Assembly (NCBI GenBank): GCA_963834855.1 | Contig: CAWIDH010000035.1 | Span: 191,356 to 255,355 of the forward strand | DNA length: 64,000 nucleotides | Reading direction: 5' to 3' | DNA from: DATJKD01 sp963834855 | GTDB taxonomy: Bacteria; Pseudomonadota; Gammaproteobacteria; Steroidobacterales; Steroidobacteraceae | Part shown: piece by piece, positions 51,385 to 59,408 of the stretch | How the letters are laid out: the number at the start of each line of letters is the position of its first letter | Numbering within the stretch: the first letter of the stretch is position 1 | Notes under the pieces: model-generated | Told to the model about the DNA's origin: nothing | The model's database searches: none | Seen by the model: the letters and a program-made list of their open reading frames with translations, nothing else | Translations under genes and position numbers: made by a program

Positions 51385-52206
51385 ATGCGCCCGGTGCATC
51401 AGCATGCAAGGATCCGGCCGCCCGCCGTCGCCGGTTCGTTCTATCCACGTGAGGCCGACAAGTTGCGCGACGCGGTTGGCGGGTATCTGCGCGCGGCGCC
51501 CGCGCACGAGCTGCCTGCGGCGCCCAAGGCATGGATCGTTCCTCACGCGGGGTATGTGTACTCGGGCCCGGTCGCGGCGTCGGCCTACGCGTTGCTGCAG
51601 GCGCAGGGCAGGGGGGTGCGGCGTGTCGTGCTGATCGGTCCAAGTCACCGGGTGCCGCTCGACGGCATCGCCGTGCCCGAGGCGGACGCCTTCGAGACGC
51701 CCCTGGGCACGGTACCGATCGATGGTGAGATGAAGGCGGCGCTGCTGAGGCGCGGCGACGTCGTGGAATCCGACTGGCCCCACGCGCTGGAGCACTCACT
51801 CGAAGTGCAGTTGCCCTTCCTGCAGGCGATCCTCGCGGACTTCACGGTGCTGCCGCTCGTCGCAGGCTCGGCCTCTCCTCGGTACGTGGCTTCCGTACTC
51901 GAGGAGGTCTGGGAAGGCCCCGAGACAGTCGTCGTGGTGAGCTCCGATCTGAGCCACTACCACCGCTACGAGATCGCGCGGATGATCGACGGCGAAACCA
52001 GCGATGCGATCCGCCGCTGCGCCACGGACCTGTCCTCCGAACAGGCCTGCGGTGCGGTCGGGATCAACGGGCTCCTGCATGTCGCACGCGCACGCGGCCT
52101 CGAGGTCACCGAGATCGCGCGCTGCAATTCGGGCGATACGGCCGGTGACCGCGCACGGGTCGTCGGTTACGGCGCGTTCGCGATCCATGAAGCCGCGCAG
52201 GCGTGA
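51385..52206 (+). CDS. amrB: AmmeMemoRadiSam system protein B (Memo-like)
   Basis: 273 residues, Memo fold related to non-heme iron dioxygenases: RPPAVAGSFYP, WIVPHAGYVYSGPVAASAYA, LIGPSHRVPLDG, DWPHALEHSLEVQLPFLQ, VVSSDLSHYH and SGDTAGDR are the conserved motifs with the His cluster. It accompanies the radical SAM enzyme 1.6 kb upstream, with the DNA ligase lying between them on the other strand. No AMMECR1 domain is fused to it or visible in the window. ATG 51385 starts almost on the ligase's upstream ATG. The tRNA-Arg follows after 44 nt. Confidence 0.93.
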   Translation: MRPVHQHARIRPPAVAGSFYPREADKLRDAVGGYLRAAPAHELPAAPKAWIVPHAGYVYSGPVAASAYALLQAQGRGVRRVVLIGPSHRVPLDGIAVPEADAFETPLGTVPIDGEMKAALLRRGDVVESDWPHALEHSLEVQLPFLQAILADFTVLPLVAGSASPRYVASVLEEVWEGPETVVVVSSDLSHYHRYEIARMIDGETSDAIRRCATDLSSEQACGAVGINGLLHVARARGLEVTEIARCNSGDTAGDRARVVGYGAFAIHEAAQA

Positions 52207-52250
52207 GCTTTCACTTCCTGCGTTCCCGCACGTACACTTCGGGACCGCGC

Positions 52251-52326
52251 GCCCCCGTAGCTCAGTGGATAGAGCGACCGCCTCCTAAGCGGTAGGTCGT
52301 CGGTTCAACTCCGGCCGGGGGCGCCA
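52251..52326 (+). tRNA. tRNA-Arg(CCU)
   Basis: Acceptor GCCCCCG/CGGGGGC, D-arm TAGCTCAGTGGATAGAGC, anticodon loop CTCCTAA reading CCT, T-arm TCGGTTCAACTCCGG, discriminator G, encoded CCA at 52324-52326. Its 3' half is duplicated at 54453-54500, as expected when an element integrates into a tRNA. Confidence 0.96.
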
Positions 52327-52329
52327 ATC
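52282..52329 (+). repeat. attL-like direct repeat within tRNA-Arg 3' half
   Basis: 48 bp from CTCCTAAGCGG in the anticodon loop through CCA and AATC, identical to 54453-54500. This copy keeps the tRNA functional. Confidence 0.85.
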
Positions 52330-52654
52330 TAAAAAGCCTATAAGACAAGGCGAAAAGAGGCAAAACTGGACACTGGAAATTGACCCAAAAAGAACCCCAA
52401 AAACCAACTTCCCACACTTTTCCCACAGTGCCCTGCTTACCAGAGCATCCGTCGTCGAGGCGGCCCGCCAGCACGCAGCCAGGGCGGGCGACGTGACCGC
52501 CGAGACTGCGGCGCTGATGGAACTCGCACGACTCCGCGAAGCGTACCGGGCCGCAGAGGCCGCACAAGCCGCGCAGATCGCATAACGTTGCGCCGCGCTG
52601 ACTGCGGCCAATTGTGATTCAGCTCAAGCCTCTGGCCGCCGATCGCGAATTGAG

Positions 52655-52924
52655 TCAGTCGGACCGACGCCGATCGTCGAAGTGCCGATACTTGCACTTG
52701 CAGGTCGCAGGGCGATCACAAGTCTTGAGCGGCAGCGGCGGGACATCCGCCGACAATAAGCGCAAGTTCGCGAGTGACCGTGCGGCGTCGCATGCATCGT
52801 CGTCTGCGATGACCTCCGCGCCGCTGTACTTCTTCCTTCGCTTCCATTCGGAACCGACCCAGTTCTGCATCGTCCGAAACGCGACGTACCACGGCGATAG
52901 CCGCTCGACTCTGTTGGCTGCCAT
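52655..52924 (-). CDS. Small protein of unknown function with a C-terminal Cys cluster
   Basis: 89 residues: MAANRVERLSPWYVAFRTMQ, WKRRKKYSGAEVIADDD, and an ending CDRPATCKCKYRHFDDRRRS. The CxxxxxCxCxYxHxxDRR pattern looks like a small metal-binding tail; I recall similar endings in short gammaproteobacterial proteins but no function. Codon use and the ordered composition favour this strand over the overlapping 117-residue frame on the plus strand. Confidence 0.5.
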   Translation of the reverse strand: MAANRVERLSPWYVAFRTMQNWVGSEWKRRKKYSGAEVIADDDACDAARSLANLRLLSADVPPLPLKTCDRPATCKCKYRHFDDRRRSD

Positions 52925-53223
52925 TTGCCCCTGGAAGCGGGCTTCGTTCTTTTTCTGCCCGATCTAATCCTTACACAAAGAAAGATCCTCGTCGGCAATG
53001 AAGCTACATAATGGGGAGGTAAATCGTTGCCGTGACGGCGGCAGCGGCGAGGATCGACGCATTGAAAGACAGTCCGGGTACGCCGTCGGTCGGTCCTCTA
53101 TAACGGCCGGCGGGGCTGAAGCATCGGACGACTGCTTTCGACCCAACACGGTTCATTCCCGTTCCCGCCGTTGAAATCGCGCTTGCATAATCCCGTGAGC
53201 CAAAAGTTCGGGTGGGGGAGCAT

Positions 53224-53730
53224 ATGAATTGGCAAGCGCTTGGCACGATCGCCGAAATCATCGGCGCGTTGGTTGTGGTTGTTACAGTCATGTACCTCGC
53301 GATTCAAACGAGGCAACACACACTGGCAGTTCAAGCCTCAGTGAGGCAAGCGATGCTTTCAGACGATCTCGCGCTATTGTTCAAATCGATGGACTTCCCG
53401 TTTACGGCTTTGCCAACGTACGGAAAAAGAGAGCTATCTGATGACCAAGTGCATCAGCTCACCACTTGGTTGATGGCCCTCATGAGGACGCGCGAAAACT
53501 ATTGGCTGCAGTATCGAAGCGGCGGCATCGATGAAGCGACTTGGGACACATATCGGGTGCCCTTACTTCTCTCACTCGCGAGTCAACCAGGGAGATCGCT
53601 CTGGAATAATCTTTCCTCCATGGGAGTGCTCAATGCGGGATTTGTGAATGCTATCAACCGGCATTTTGAAGATGCTCCCGCGCCAAAAAAAACATACCGC
53701 GCGAGAGCTTATCGGCCTCGACGAAGATAG
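53224..53730 (+). CDS. Hypothetical membrane-anchored protein of the island
   Basis: 168 residues. GGGGGAG at 53214-53220 sits just before ATG 53224 (MNWQALGTIAEIIGALVVVV). One N-terminal membrane helix (residues 5-25) is followed by a helical soluble domain (YLAIQTRQHTLAVQASVRQA; FVNAINRHFEDAPAPKK). Low-GC codon use marks it as foreign. Similar single-helix proteins with a QTRQ.....QAS pattern occur in many bacteria as uncharacterised proteins. It is the best-supported gene of the island. Confidence 0.8.
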   Translation: MNWQALGTIAEIIGALVVVVTVMYLAIQTRQHTLAVQASVRQAMLSDDLALLFKSMDFPFTALPTYGKRELSDDQVHQLTTWLMALMRTRENYWLQYRSGGIDEATWDTYRVPLLLSLASQPGRSLWNNLSSMGVLNAGFVNAINRHFEDAPAPKKTYRARAYRPRRR

Positions 53731-53806
53731 GGGTTGATTGGGCCGGTATGCTGATCGGGTACTCACCGGGGCAGCTCGTCGGCGCAGCACGGCGCACGTT
53801 TGCCGC

Positions 53807-53932
53807 ATGGACAAGCTACAGCGGGCGGGCCGGGACTTTGGGATGCGGCTGGTGGCGAAGCACGGGCTGCACGGGGCGGCGCGGGTGCTGCGGGCGTTGG
53901 CGGATGAATTGGACAGGCTGACGGCCGTCTGA
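53807..53932 (+). CDS. Possible small protein
   Basis: 41 residues, MDKLQRAGRDFGMRLVAKHG then AARVLRALADELDRLTAV: an amphipathic, charged helix-forming sequence. No ribosome site is obvious, and it is in the same frame as a longer weak ORF from 53738. Kept because its composition is protein-like; it could be spurious. Confidence 0.35.
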   Translation: MDKLQRAGRDFGMRLVAKHGLHGAARVLRALADELDRLTAV

Positions 53933-54083
53933 CGAGGGGCGGGCGACCAAGACCGCCTCCCTTTTCTCGTCGCACTGGTTGGACGTCAAGGCGCAAAGGA
54001 CTCCAACCTTTTGACATCCCGTCGGTATTTATGGATGGATGTTTAGCCGGTCTTGAGCCGGATATCGGATGAGGTGTCGCAGG

Positions 54084-54236
54084 ATGCGCTCTCGGGCAGG
54101 TCAACGTGTGCCGGTCTGGCTTCAGATGATCGTCGTGGTGGTCTGCGCCACGGCGATGGTCATCGCGGCGGACGCCGCCGAGGACTACTGCGGCGAAACC
54201 ACCGCAAAGTGCATCGTGGCCATCGGCAAGGGCTGA
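54084..54236 (+). CDS. Possible small secreted or membrane peptide
   Basis: 50 residues: MRSRAGQRVPVWLQMIVVVV then CATAMVIAADAAEDYCGETT and AKCIVAIGKG. A basic start, a hydrophobic segment and an AxA-like site resemble a signal peptide, leaving a short mature part with two cysteines. Below the length normally called as a gene; ribosome site weak. Confidence 0.4.
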   Translation: MRSRAGQRVPVWLQMIVVVVCATAMVIAADAAEDYCGETTAKCIVAIGKG

Positions 54237-54452
54237 CCGGCTCGTTCGCGTCCCTTCACGAGCACGACCACCAGCCTCGCACAAACAAAAAACCCGGCGC
54301 GGTGTGACCAATCAGACGAGAGAAACTTGGCACAGTTTTGGCACAGTACCGAGCAAAAACAGGCATTGCGGACAGCAACGGACAGCAGGCCCGATCTATA
54401 GGAATCAGCAGTTTAGTGCTGTGGGTTGTTGCGCAAACTGTGCCCGGATCGA

Positions 54453-54500
54453 CTCCTAAGCGGTAGGTCGTCGGTTCAACTCCGGCCGGGGGCGCCAATC
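54453..54500 (+). repeat. attR-like direct repeat (duplicated tRNA-Arg 3' half)
   Basis: Identical 48-bp copy of 52282-52329 without the 5' half of the tRNA. The bases after it (AAAAAGACAATATAACACGG...) resemble those after the first copy (TAAAAAGCCTATAAGACAAGG...), which suggests a second element may begin here. Confidence 0.85.
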
Positions 54501-54542
54501 AAAAAGACAATATAACACGGCAAAAATACTCAAAACGGGGAC

Positions 54543-54944
54543 TCATGAGCTTAGATCTACCGTGTACCACTTCCCCATTTCGATGCTGCGGGTCTCGGAT
54601 ACAGCGGACCCGACACCGAATCGTACGCCATACGCGTGCTCGATGGCCGAAAGCGCTCGACGAAAGTAGTTTTCGCTGACCTGCTGAAGTTGGCCGTGCG
54701 AAATTGGTACAGGCTGATCAGCGGGCACATAAAGTTCAATGGCACCGGTCCCAGCTTGCTTGACCTCCACGAAATGTGCGCGACGCGGCTCTCCTTCGAT
54801 GTCAAGTTCGAAATGGAGCCGAGCGCTCACATGGTCGTCACCGATAATTTCGAAATCCGTGCGGGCCCAATGCGGATCGTCCCCGGGACCAGCTTCCTGG
54901 CTTCGAATGTCCGCCTTAACGAAGTGCAGTGCGGCCTGACCCAT
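54543..54944 (-). CDS. Hypothetical protein downstream of the att repeat
   Basis: 133 residues from ATG 54944 (MGQAALHFVKADIRSQEAGP), which is preceded by GGAGGG four nt upstream; ATG 54956 adds four residues. Mid part DDHVSARLHFELDIEGEPRR, HFVEVKQAGTGAIELYVPAD, end GKWYTVDLSS. It looks like a small soluble beta-sandwich-type protein. No family recognised. Lower GC than the core genome, probably part of the accessory region. Confidence 0.72.
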   Translation of the reverse strand: MGQAALHFVKADIRSQEAGPGDDPHWARTDFEIIGDDHVSARLHFELDIEGEPRRAHFVEVKQAGTGAIELYVPADQPVPISHGQLQQVSENYFRRALSAIEHAYGVRFGVGSAVSETRSIEMGKWYTVDLSS

Positions 54945-54956
54945 ACAACCCTCCAT

Positions 54957-55683
54957 GACCTAACTTGCGCTCGGCGCTTCCGTCAACCCAAGCGACGCCA
55001 GGCCCGCGTTTCGATCATAACTGCGGGCCAGCATAGCGCCGGCGACAGCGACATAAGCTGGCGAAGCGCGTGAAGTGCATCACAGTTTTTAGAAGACCCC
55101 GGTCAGCGGAGAAGGACACGGATAGCAGAATGTCCCTTCTTGCCGATTTCGGCCGGTTCACGGGGCTGTTGCTCTCATACGTACGCGCGCCCGCCAATCC
55201 CCGGGCCGCATCGCGGGCGGGCGAAGCTGCCGCTTGCCCAGCCCCAGTGCCGTGCCCGCATACGCTTTCCGTGTAGCTCCAATCTGTGGAATACGTCACA
55301 GATTCGCGCAGCCGGCAGCGTGTGAAAGTCCACATAATCCCAACTACTCGAAATGTCGTCGCCGGCTTGCTGCGGGGGCTTCGCGGTGGTTGTCGAATCG
55401 GCAAGTCGCTGGGGCGGCGACTCAAGGCCGGCACTCTCGATTGGGTGCCGGCCTATTTGTCTCTGATGCGGCCGCGAATCGAGTAACAGCTGGGCTAGCT
55501 GGCTCACTCGCGTGCCAGCACAAGCTCGAGCACGCCTGGCCTGCGCTTGATCTGCTTAAGGCCGGACTCCGCCGGATTCGCGATGAGCTCGACCGAATCG
55601 ACACCGCGGCGCGATCGGGCCGGCGCGTGAACTGACCAGGGCGCGGCCGCCTCTCTGACTGGACGGCCAGAAGAACGGTTCAA
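54957..55683. other. Accessory region without a confident gene
   Basis: About 730 bp between the hypothetical gene and the lipoprotein gene. Several short frames exist on both strands; the most protein-like is 55286-55486 on the plus strand (66 residues, MEYVTDSRSRQRVKVHIIPT...), but none has both a ribosome site and a recognisable pattern. Composition is mixed. Confidence 0.4.
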
Positions 55684-56742
55684 TCAATGGGCGACCGGGC
55701 GGTCCAGGTCCTCTTCGATGAAGCGCATCACAGCCTCCAGCAACGCCTCGCGCGGATAGTCGTTCTGGTCGGTGATCGAGCGGCTAATGACCGCGTGAGA
55801 CCGGTTCACTGGCACGACGGTGGCCCAGTGATCGGCGTTGAGGAAACCGATCAAGGTACTGCCCGGAATGATCTGGTCGGAGTAGATGACCTGGCTGTCA
55901 TTGCGCCAGTCGATCTCACCGAGCTGCCTGAACGACTTCTTGATCACCCGCGAGATCCGATCCGGTGTTGGCAGCGTTACAAGCGAGTAGTAGCGAAGCC
56001 CCGGTGGCAAGGGGTTCTGCGCCATCCAGGCTCTGCGGACGTCCGGACGCAGGCTCGCGACGGCTCCCCCGTCCCCCTTGTCGCAATCCGCGCCAGGCCA
56101 GTGTCGGAGTAGCTCGGCTTGCTGCTGCTCCGCGTCATTGGCCAACGCGGAGCCGCCCACGGCGCCGGACGCGCTCAGGACCGCGGCCACACGGTCGCGG
56201 ATCTCGGGGTAGCGGACGACGGCTTCCAGGATGTCCGGCGCGCCCTTGGAATAGCCGACGAGCACCAGCCGGGGCGGACCGGACTGCGCCGGCAGGGCCA
56301 TGATCGCGTCACGGATCTGCCGCGCGTTGGTTTCTATGCCGGACAGCGCATCGACCTCGATCGAGACCTGGTCGTAGTCGTATTTTCGGACATGGGCCGC
56401 CGCGCTCCCGGGCGGTTCGAGCCACTCGGCAAAGCAACTGTAGCCAATGCCGGGCACGACAGCCGCCACCAGCCGCCGCCGGGACTGCCCCAGCGGCACC
56501 GGTTCTCCCGTGCCGGCGGGTTCATGGCTCACCGGACTCAAGGCCTCCTCGCACGGACGGTAATCCGGCAGAGCGGTTCCGTGCTGCTGCAGGACAGCAC
56601 AGTAGATCTCCCTGAAGCGCCCGCGCGCATCGATCACGCCCTCGGGGACCTCGACCGTGTAGCTGTCCACCGGTGGTGGTGTCGTGGCGCAGGCTCCGAG
56701 CAGGAGCGTGATCACGCCACCGATTCGACTAGTCGCCCGCAT
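55684..56742 (-). CDS. Lipoprotein with alpha/beta-hydrolase-like fold
   Basis: 352 residues. Lipobox LLGAC at residues 14-18 with ATTPPPVDS after it. A nucleophile-elbow-like GYSKG (PRLVLVGYSKGAPDILEAVV) lies mid-protein, with DQVSIEVDALSGIETNARQI before it and a late ADHWATVVPVNRSH that may carry the catalytic His. This points to an envelope-located hydrolase-like protein, substrate unknown. It sits at the 3' end of a tandem run of LssY_C-domain genes on the same strand and may act with them. Confidence 0.78.
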   Translation of the reverse strand: MRATSRIGGVITLLLGACATTPPPVDSYTVEVPEGVIDARGRFREIYCAVLQQHGTALPDYRPCEEALSPVSHEPAGTGEPVPLGQSRRRLVAAVVPGIGYSCFAEWLEPPGSAAAHVRKYDYDQVSIEVDALSGIETNARQIRDAIMALPAQSGPPRLVLVGYSKGAPDILEAVVRYPEIRDRVAAVLSASGAVGGSALANDAEQQQAELLRHWPGADCDKGDGGAVASLRPDVRRAWMAQNPLPPGLRYYSLVTLPTPDRISRVIKKSFRQLGEIDWRNDSQVIYSDQIIPGSTLIGFLNADHWATVVPVNRSHAVISRSITDQNDYPREALLEAVMRFIEEDLDRPVAH

Positions 56743-57975
56743 TGCCCACGTCCCTTACCGCCTCGGTCGCAGGCTCCTGCAGGATCGGCTCCCAGTCCAG
56801 AACCTCCACGTCGGCGAACGTCCGTGGCCGCGTGCTGAGGAAAAGAGCGACCCGCCGCCCGTCGGTGAAGTAGCGGCCGCCGCCCGGCAGGGGCCTCGGC
56901 CTGATCGGCCGCGACGGCACCGACTCCGCTCACGAATGCGAGCTTCTCGAGGCCTCCCGAATACATGAAGTCGTGAATCAAGTCGTTGCGGACCTCGTCT
57001 ACGTCGGCATGCAGGCGCACGCCCTGCGCGGCCTCCGCAGGGAATCTCCCTCCGATCGGCCGCCCGGCCTGCGCCACGAACACCATCTCGCCGCGATAGT
57101 TGAGAGGCGCGCGCCAGATCCGCAGCCAGCTTGTCGATGCGCCGGCCTGTGCACGCCTGCGGACGGTCAGGTCCGCCTTTCGACCAAACAACCGCTGTGA
57201 CGCGTCTGCCGCCGACTGATCGCGCCGATAACCACGTCGGTTCATGGCGGCGGCGATGTCATCGAGATGTCCGATCAGCACGACATTGATCGGCTCGCCG
57301 TCGCGGCCGTCGATCGTCGTTGCGCAACAAGGCAAACCTGCGAGCGCATGGCGCAGCGCATCGAGATCCTCGAAGTTGGCGATTTCCGTGGCGGGGTATT
57401 GATGAACCACCTCCTTGGCGCCCGCCATGTCGCCGGGCACCGGCAGAAACAGCGTGAAGGGAATCATCATCCTGCTGCCAAGCAGATCGACAGTAAGCAG
57501 CTTTGTTACGGGCTGGGGGTTGGTAAACAGGATTCCGCTGCTCGTGCCACGCACCGGAATCGGATTGGGGAACGCAAGCTGGTTGAAGTGCTCGTCGATC
57601 CGCGCATTGGTTCGGCGCGACAGCAGAGCCGTGCGCCGACCAGGCCACTTCGAGTGGCGAGAAGTAATCCGGATCCGCGCCGGAACGCAGCAGCCAGAGC
57701 ACAGACTCAGTGTCGTTGGTGACTTCGATCCAGACGGGCTGCACCCCATCAGCGGTCACGTCCCGCCCGAGCATGCGAACGCAGTCCTCCGGGCCAAGCA
57801 CTGCGGCACTGACCCGTACGCCCGGTTTTGCTTCCGTGACGGCCCGGCTGCGCAATGGCGTATCGCCCGTGTCGATCGGCACCGTCCAGGTGGCGCAACC
57901 GGAAAGAACGATCAGCGTGCAGGCCAGGCACGTAAGGCTGCCGCTTGCGCGAGAGCGTGCGGCGAGAGAGCTCAT
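56729..57975 (-). CDS. LssY C-terminal-domain lipoprotein (two frameshifts)
   Basis: Signal with lipobox (LIVLSGCATW), then RVSAAVLGPEDCVRMLGRDV and IEVTNDTESVLWLLRSGADP. The frame changes near 57640 to LNQ-type sequence HFNQLAFPNPIPVRGTSSGI, followed by the LssY_C-like core INVVLIGHLDDIAAAMNRRG, LFGRKADLT and LRIWRAPLNYRGEMVFVAQA. A second shift near 56900 leads to GGGRYFTDGRRVALFLSTRP and ends NAGD. It is a clear paralogue of the next gene; function unknown. The TGA overlaps the downstream lipoprotein's start region. Confidence 0.8.
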
Positions 57976-59282
57976 GGCTCGTCTGCCTCAATCTCAATCG
58001 CCGGTTTCAGGAACCCTCGTTCGAAGGGTTGCCACGGAAGCACCTCGATCGCGGTCAGCGACGTCGGCGTACTGTCGAACAGCAGGACGCTCCGCATGCC
58101 GGCTGTGTAGTAGGGGTCGGTCGTCAGGTTCTCACGTGGAGCGCTCTTCGGCGCCGCACCGACGCCCTTGACCAGGCCGATGGCTCGAAGACCCTGCGAG
58201 TAGACGAGATCTTCCATCAGGGCCCTGGCGGCCTCGTCCACGTCGGGATCGATCTTGTGCGTCGTGAATGTCGACGAATGGATGGTTAGACGGCTGCCGA
58301 TGTCGCGGCTGATCTGGCCTACCCAGACGGGCTTGCCGTGGTAGAGCATCGGGCTCCGCCAGAGGCGCAGATGATTGCGCTGATGGATATTGTCGCGCGC
58401 CTTCTGCAGCGCGACGTCCTGCGGCCGGCCAAACAGGTACAGGTTGCTGATCGGCGCGTACGGGTATCGCTCCCGCGACATAGCGGAACTCATCATCCGC
58501 ATCACCGAACCCTTCCAGGTCACTTCCGTCGGGCTCCAGCCGCGGCGCACCAGCGCAGGGAAGGCGTCCTCGATACCGCCGATGATGACGAGGTTGAGCG
58601 GGTCGCCGTTGCGCGAGCCGTCCTCGTTGGTGGCGCAACACGGAAGCGCTTCCAGCGCCGCCGTGAATTCCTTGTCGCTTGTGAAATTGACGACGCTGCC
58701 GCCCGGCGCAACGTAGTCGCGCTCGAAGACCCGGCTCTCCTTGTAGTCGGTCCGCAGGCCGGGGACCGGAGCCAGGAAGGAAAAGCTGCGGCTACGCCGG
58801 TCCGCGAACAAGTCGATCTGCAGGAGCTTCACGCCCTCATGCAGGTTCGTGAGGACGAAGCCCGACACCGTTCCTCCGGGAGGAACAGGATTCCGGAAGG
58901 CCAGTTGGCTGAAACGGCGATCCAGCTCCTCGAGCTTGCGGGCCGAGCCGCGCAGCGCCATTGCTTCGGCCGCTTCCGATGCAGGGAAGAAATTGGGGTC
59001 GAGCCCGGCGAACATCAACCAGTAGGGGACGTCCTCGTTGTTCTCGACCTCGATCCAGACCGGCTGGATCAACTTGTCGGCCAGCGGCGACCCGTACACC
59101 GCGTTGCTTTCGTCGGACGACAGGGCTGCGGCGGAAACACGGACCTCACCGAGGGTTCCGGACTGAGCGCGCTCGAGATATCCGGGGTGGTCTCGCGCGT
59201 CTTGCGCGACAGAGGTCGAGCCGCCGAACATCCGGATGGCGACGATCGCGGTGACCATAACCCGCGTTACAGTCGAGCGCAT
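57972..59282 (-). CDS. LssY C-terminal-domain protein, secreted
   Basis: 436 residues with a signal-peptide-like start (MRSTVTRVMVTAIVAIRMFG, cleavage near SVAQ). Core motifs: DPLNLVIIGGIEDAFPALVR, GWSPTEVTWKGS, ISNLYLFGRPQDVALQKA, HLRLWRSPMLYHGKPVWVGQ and DPDVDEAARALMEDLVYSQG. These match the domain found at the C-terminus of LssY-type proteins, whose role is unknown to me. It overlaps its downstream paralogue by 4 nt (ATGA), so the two are translationally coupled. In contrast to the paralogue it has no lipobox. Confidence 0.85.
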   Translation of the reverse strand: MRSTVTRVMVTAIVAIRMFGGSTSVAQDARDHPGYLERAQSGTLGEVRVSAAALSSDESNAVYGSPLADKLIQPVWIEVENNEDVPYWLMFAGLDPNFFPASEAAEAMALRGSARKLEELDRRFSQLAFRNPVPPGGTVSGFVLTNLHEGVKLLQIDLFADRRSRSFSFLAPVPGLRTDYKESRVFERDYVAPGGSVVNFTSDKEFTAALEALPCCATNEDGSRNGDPLNLVIIGGIEDAFPALVRRGWSPTEVTWKGSVMRMMSSAMSRERYPYAPISNLYLFGRPQDVALQKARDNIHQRNHLRLWRSPMLYHGKPVWVGQISRDIGSRLTIHSSTFTTHKIDPDVDEAARALMEDLVYSQGLRAIGLVKGVGAAPKSAPRENLTTDPYYTAGMRSVLLFDSTPTSLTAIEVLPWQPFERGFLKPAIEIEADEP

Positions 59283-59408
59283 GGATGAGTGCCTCCTCGG
59301 GCTCTCGCATGGCTATCCTAGCCGAACACGTTGCTGACCGCCGACTTACCCACATCGATGACGCGTTAACAAAGACCAGAACCGGAGGCGCGGAACAGAT
59401 CGTTCAGT

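Larger units (their letters stand above)
52330..54452. mobile_element. Small integrated island in tRNA-Arg, no recombinase seen
   Basis: A 2.1-kb stretch between the 48-bp tRNA-derived repeats, visibly less GC-rich than its surroundings. It encodes short proteins of unknown function (see 52655-52924, 53224-53730, 53807-53932, 54084-54236). No integrase, relaxase or phage structural gene is recognised, so it is either a deletion remnant or a non-autonomous element mobilised in trans. The 52330-52654 part has no convincing gene; ORFs there on either strand are short and low in complexity. Confidence 0.75.

Noticed and set aside
52262..52611. Minus-strand ORFs over tRNA-Arg with ..PAGVEPTTYRL.. 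or ..PELNRRPT.. endings (also at 54256-54498)
   Set aside because: These are well-known spurious translations of tRNA 3' halves, not proteins.
52614..52967. Plus-strand ORF of 117 codons in the island
   Set aside because: Low-complexity Ser/Arg-rich translation; the opposite strand (52655-52924) gives a more protein-like product.
52330..54452. Prophage or insertion sequence in the tRNA-Arg island
   Set aside because: No transposase, terminal inverted repeats, integrase or phage genes could be recognised.
55175..55507. Minus-strand ORF of 110 codons and overlapping plus-strand ORFs in the accessory gap
   Set aside because: No ribosome site, motif or consistent composition on either strand; kept only as an unannotated region.
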